62,000 nt of DNA from Apostichopus japonicus (lineage: Eukaryota; Echinodermata; Holothuroidea; Aspidochirotida; Stichopodidae), in contig NC_092575.1 of NCBI RefSeq assembly GCF_037975245.1, forward strand, positions 24,539,841 through 24,601,840, given 5' to 3'. The translations under genes were made by a program, and so were the position numbers. Positions 61,065-62,000 of the stretch are shown here, in pieces. The notes under the pieces were generated by a model. It was not told where the DNA came from, did no database searches, and was given only the letters and a program-made list of their open reading frames with translations. Within the stretch, counting starts at the first letter, position 1, and every line of letters starts with the position of its first letter.

Positions 61065-62000
61065 CTGTGTATAGGAAGAGAACGTAAGCATCAAACTAAA
61101 GAGTTAATTTTTTAATGACCTGAAACTTCCGTCTGTCATCATCTCTGGAAGCTGTCAATCTTGTTAAGGGTTTGAAGTCCCTGCCCATCATCCCTCCACC
61201 ACCCCCACCACACCCCACCCTCCTTCCTGCTACACACATGCACAATTTTTTAAATAAATTTTTTATTGCAAAAATTGTCAAAAGAGGTAAATTTAGTGAG
61301 ACAATTCAATAATTCAGTTGAAGGAAAGAATTATCTTGGATTGTTTCGGTTGTAATAGAGGTATAACCACCTATGCATGTCTTTTCTAGCATATTTGAAA
61401 GGGTTACAAATGGCCTCCACCGTGAGAGGGGAAGCTAGAAGAGTCGTTTTCAAATAGTTTGGTTTAGATTAAGGTGTTTTGGAAAACTGCAATTCTTGGT
61501 ATTCGTGAGGTGAAACCTAAACTAGCTGTCCTTATATTTATATGGTTACCTTTCTACACCGACTGCACATCTAGATTTGTAATTTCCATTGGCATGCAGT
61601 CTTTCACGCAGTTACGGTTTTTTTTTATGTTGCTCTATTTGTAGAAATCTGGAAGTACGTTCGAAAACTGTTACAGCGATGTTTTCGTTTCAAAATATGA
61701 GGCGTCACGGGAAACGAAGGTAAATGGCAGTGTGTCGACAAACATTAAACTAGTATTGAGTCACCTACAGAGGGTGCAAACAGTCAATGCCATGCTGTGA
61801 AATAGCCACACAGTATACTGGAAGGCCAAAGTATTCCTCACAGTAAACACCTTAACTGTACATATACAATTTATATTGGCGTGATAACCAAGTGCGCATG
61901 CCCATACAAACGAGGGCCAATTTGTATATATAGTCAGTATTGAGTCTATATACTTTGCCTATTGTTAGAGCTTCGTGTACACAGAAGAAATTCTGCAACT
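61065..62000. other. Gene B intron to window edge
   Basis: No EGF or SUEL exon is recognisable in this 936-bp stretch. It is low in structure except C-rich tracts near 61195. Confidence 0.5.

Overview
The window is eukaryotic nuclear DNA. Genes are split by GT-AG introns, AT microsatellites, SINEs and TIR elements are dense, and there is no operon structure. Repeated SUEL-lectin adhesion receptors and many 'taggcctag' words suggest an echinoderm, possibly a sea cucumber or urchin. That is inference; I could not search.

Layout. A minus-strand tandem array of latrophilin-like adhesion GPCR genes fills the window. Gene C starts at 3454 and runs off the left edge. An orphan last exon D lies at 17564-18077. 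Gene A is complete: 47109 down to 23112, 14 exons, a consistent 837-codon frame. Gene B has ten 3' exons (61064 down to 52200) and enters from the right. The stretch from a receptor's last exon to the start of its neighbour is a segmental duplication, present at 396-18091 and 42684-52726. Comparing the copies dates the insertions.

Mobile DNA. The most striking object is a 9,040-bp DNA transposon at 6935-15974. It has imperfect terminal inverted repeats, a TAC flank on both sides, and an empty site at 50601-50603 in the other copy of the duplication. It carries one uninterrupted two-exon gene for a 1,625-residue protein with a DDE-transposase-like region, a FEN/XPG-like nuclease region and a cysteine-rich C-terminus. 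I read it as an intact Academ-type (XPG-bearing) element. A second TIR-bounded unit of about 7 kb (24632-31617) lies in an intron of gene A and carries a SAMD3-like multi-exon gene on the opposite strand. Removing it leaves an intron of 728 bp, against 749 bp in gene B. Nested in both duplicate copies is a P-element-like unit with a THAP exon and 8-bp target duplications, inside a hAT-like MITE. LINE fragments, SINEs, a 166-bp foldback and several minisatellites complete the picture.

Function. Receptor A reads signal peptide, SUEL lectin, EGF, HRM-like, GAIN with GPS, 7TM, short tail. It should be a self-cleaving cell-surface receptor. The transposon genes are independent passengers.
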